A model generated the notes under the pieces. It searched no databases. It saw only the letters and a list, made by a program, of their open reading frames with translations, and was not told the origin of the DNA. 20,339 nucleotides of DNA, taken from UBA11400 sp964550435. GTDB taxonomy: Bacteria > Bacteroidota > Rhodothermia > Balneolales > HLUCCA01. Shown one piece after another: positions 19,197 to 20,339 of this stretch. The stretch lies in the NCBI GenBank assembly GCA_964550435.1, contig CAZJZI010000046.1:1-20339 (forward strand), read 5' to 3'. A program made the position numbers and the translations under genes. The stretch's first letter is position 1; each line of letters starts with the position of its first letter.

Positions 19197-20339
19197 TTAA
19201 GATTGGGTTTCTTCAGAGGTGAGTGGATCTACCTTATGCACTGCATCGAATCCGAGTTTTTCAATGAATGAATTGATCACATAATATAAACAAGGCACAA
19301 CGAGCAACATCAGAACGGTCGAAAAGGTAAGCCCTCCAATAACAGCACGTGCCATTGGACTCCACGTTTCGGATCCTGATCCCAGCTCAAGAGCAAGTGG
19401 AATCATGGATAGGATCGTAGTTGCTGAGGTCATGAGTATTGGACGCAGACGCCTGCTCGCACCATTGATAACTGCATCAAGTCGCGAAAGTCCACGTGCT
19501 TGCAATACTTTGATGTAGTCAATCATGATGATACCATTATTGACAACAATACCTGCCAGCAATATCAATCCGATCATTGCAGTCACACTTACTGCTGTTC
19601 CTGTAATGAACAACATGATTAATACCCCTGTCATTGCTAAAGGAATCGTAACGATGATAATAAACGGTTCAACCAGACTTTCAAACTGTGAAGCCATAAT
19701 CATGTAAGCAAGTACAGCGGCAATTAAGAAGGCGATCAGCAGATATCCGAAACTTGCTGACTGTTCCTCGGCAGTTCCGCCGATGTCGTATCTATAACCA
19801 TCAGGCCACTCATAACTATTCAGCAGCCCAACGGCCTGGTCAGTTACAGACTTCAAATCTGCGTTACCGATATCTACCAATACTTCGGTTACTCGCTCCT
19901 GGTTGATCCTAAGAATGTTAGACGGCCCTTGATATCGTTCCACCCGCGCGAGCGATCTGAGGGGTACCCAGGCCCCTTCAGGGGTACGGATCTGAATATC
20001 TTCCAAGGCCTGAGAATCATTTTTCTCTTCAGCTGCTAACTGTACCAGAATTGTATATTCGACACCTTGCTCCACGAACGTTGTTGCAATCGATCCTCTA
20101 ACGGCATCACTGATTGCATTGGCGACCTGTGATGTGGTCATGTTCAGCCTGGAAATGCGTTCACGATCCATGGTGATTCGTAACTCAGGACGACCTTCAT
20201 CCGCTGAGGAAGTAGCTGAAATCACATCATCAAGTTTCATTAGTTGATCTATGATGCCAGTTGCCAATGATTTTTTTTGTTCGAGATCAAATCCATAAAT
20301 ATTGATGATAAGTCCATCGTCCCCATCTGGATTCAACGG
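19197..20339 (-). CDS. RND efflux permease, C-terminal part (gene runs off the window)
   Basis: The reading frame is open to the right edge of the window, so the N-terminal half is missing and the visible 380 or so residues are the C-terminal part. It shows the end of the second periplasmic domain, TM8 to TM12 (GYLLIAFLIAAVLAYMIMAS onward), the TM10 motif AGIVVNNGIIMIDYI with Asn at the AcrB Lys940 position, and RRLRPILMT followed by SMIPLALELGSGSETWSP. It is clearly paralogous to the complete permease downstream, sharing ALELGSGSETWSP word for word, but the DNA has diverged, so this is an old duplication. Tandem RND permeases such as MdtB/MdtC form mixed trimers, and such a pairing is plausible here. 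The tail ends DPLTSEETQS. Its adaptor is probably further right. Confidence 0.93.
   Translation of the reverse strand, partial: PLNPDGDDGLIINIYGFDLEQKKSLATGIIDQLMKLDDVISATSSADEGRPELRITMDRERISRLNMTTSQVANAISDAVRGSIATTFVEQGVEYTILVQLAAEEKNDSQALEDIQIRTPEGAWVPLRSLARVERYQGPSNILRINQERVTEVLVDIGNADLKSVTDQAVGLLNSYEWPDGYRYDIGGTAEEQSASFGYLLIAFLIAAVLAYMIMASQFESLVEPFIIIVTIPLAMTGVLIMLFITGTAVSVTAMIGLILLAGIVVNNGIIMIDYIKVLQARGLSRLDAVINGASRRLRPILMTSATTILSMIPLALELGSGSETWSPMARAVIGGLTFSTVLMLLVVPCLYYVINSFIEKLGFDAVHKVDPLTSEETQS

Overview
The window is mostly one long block of core gene-expression genes on the + strand, followed by a convergent - strand block of membrane-efflux genes. Gene order, the tuf / tRNA-Trp / secE junction, a beta-prime subunit of 1439 residues, the scarcity of Shine-Dalgarno sequences and moderate AT-leaning base composition suggest a bacterium of the FCB group. 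My best guess is Balneolota or Rhodothermota, with Bacteroidota in the wider sense also possible. That placement rests on memory of family features and gene order, not on a search.

Positions 1-4232 hold a str-type operon: rpsL (S12), rpsG (S7), fusA (EF-G) and tuf (EF-Tu). Only 12 bases after tuf comes a tRNA-Trp gene (4245-4317). It leads straight into a rif-type cluster: secE, nusG, rplK, rplA, rplJ, rplL, rpoB and rpoC (4334-15602). All gaps are short except rplL-rpoB, which holds a very strong hairpin followed by a T-run, and rpoB-rpoC (64 bases). Together these genes supply ribosomal proteins of both subunits, two elongation factors, the tRNA for the UGG codon, a translocon subunit, a transcription elongation factor and the two large RNA polymerase subunits. 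rpoB and rpoC both start with TTG behind a clear Shine-Dalgarno sequence, unlike almost all their neighbours.

Positions 15603-15726 are the convergent junction. They contain a terminator hairpin with A- and T-tracts on both sides, and a second hairpin.

Positions 15727-20339 are on the - strand. In transcription order they hold an RND efflux permease cut by the window edge, a complete second RND permease 5 bases later, and a small YtxH-type membrane protein. The adaptor and outer-membrane partners of the RND pump are not in the window; if linked, they would lie to the right.

I see no CRISPR array, transposon, prophage gene, toxin-antitoxin pair or defence gene, and no sign of an undescribed multi-gene system. 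The points most worth checking are the rplL-rpoB hairpin, the paired TTG starts, the joined str/rif order, the GCG-rich tuf and the non-AcrB-like residues in the RND permeases.
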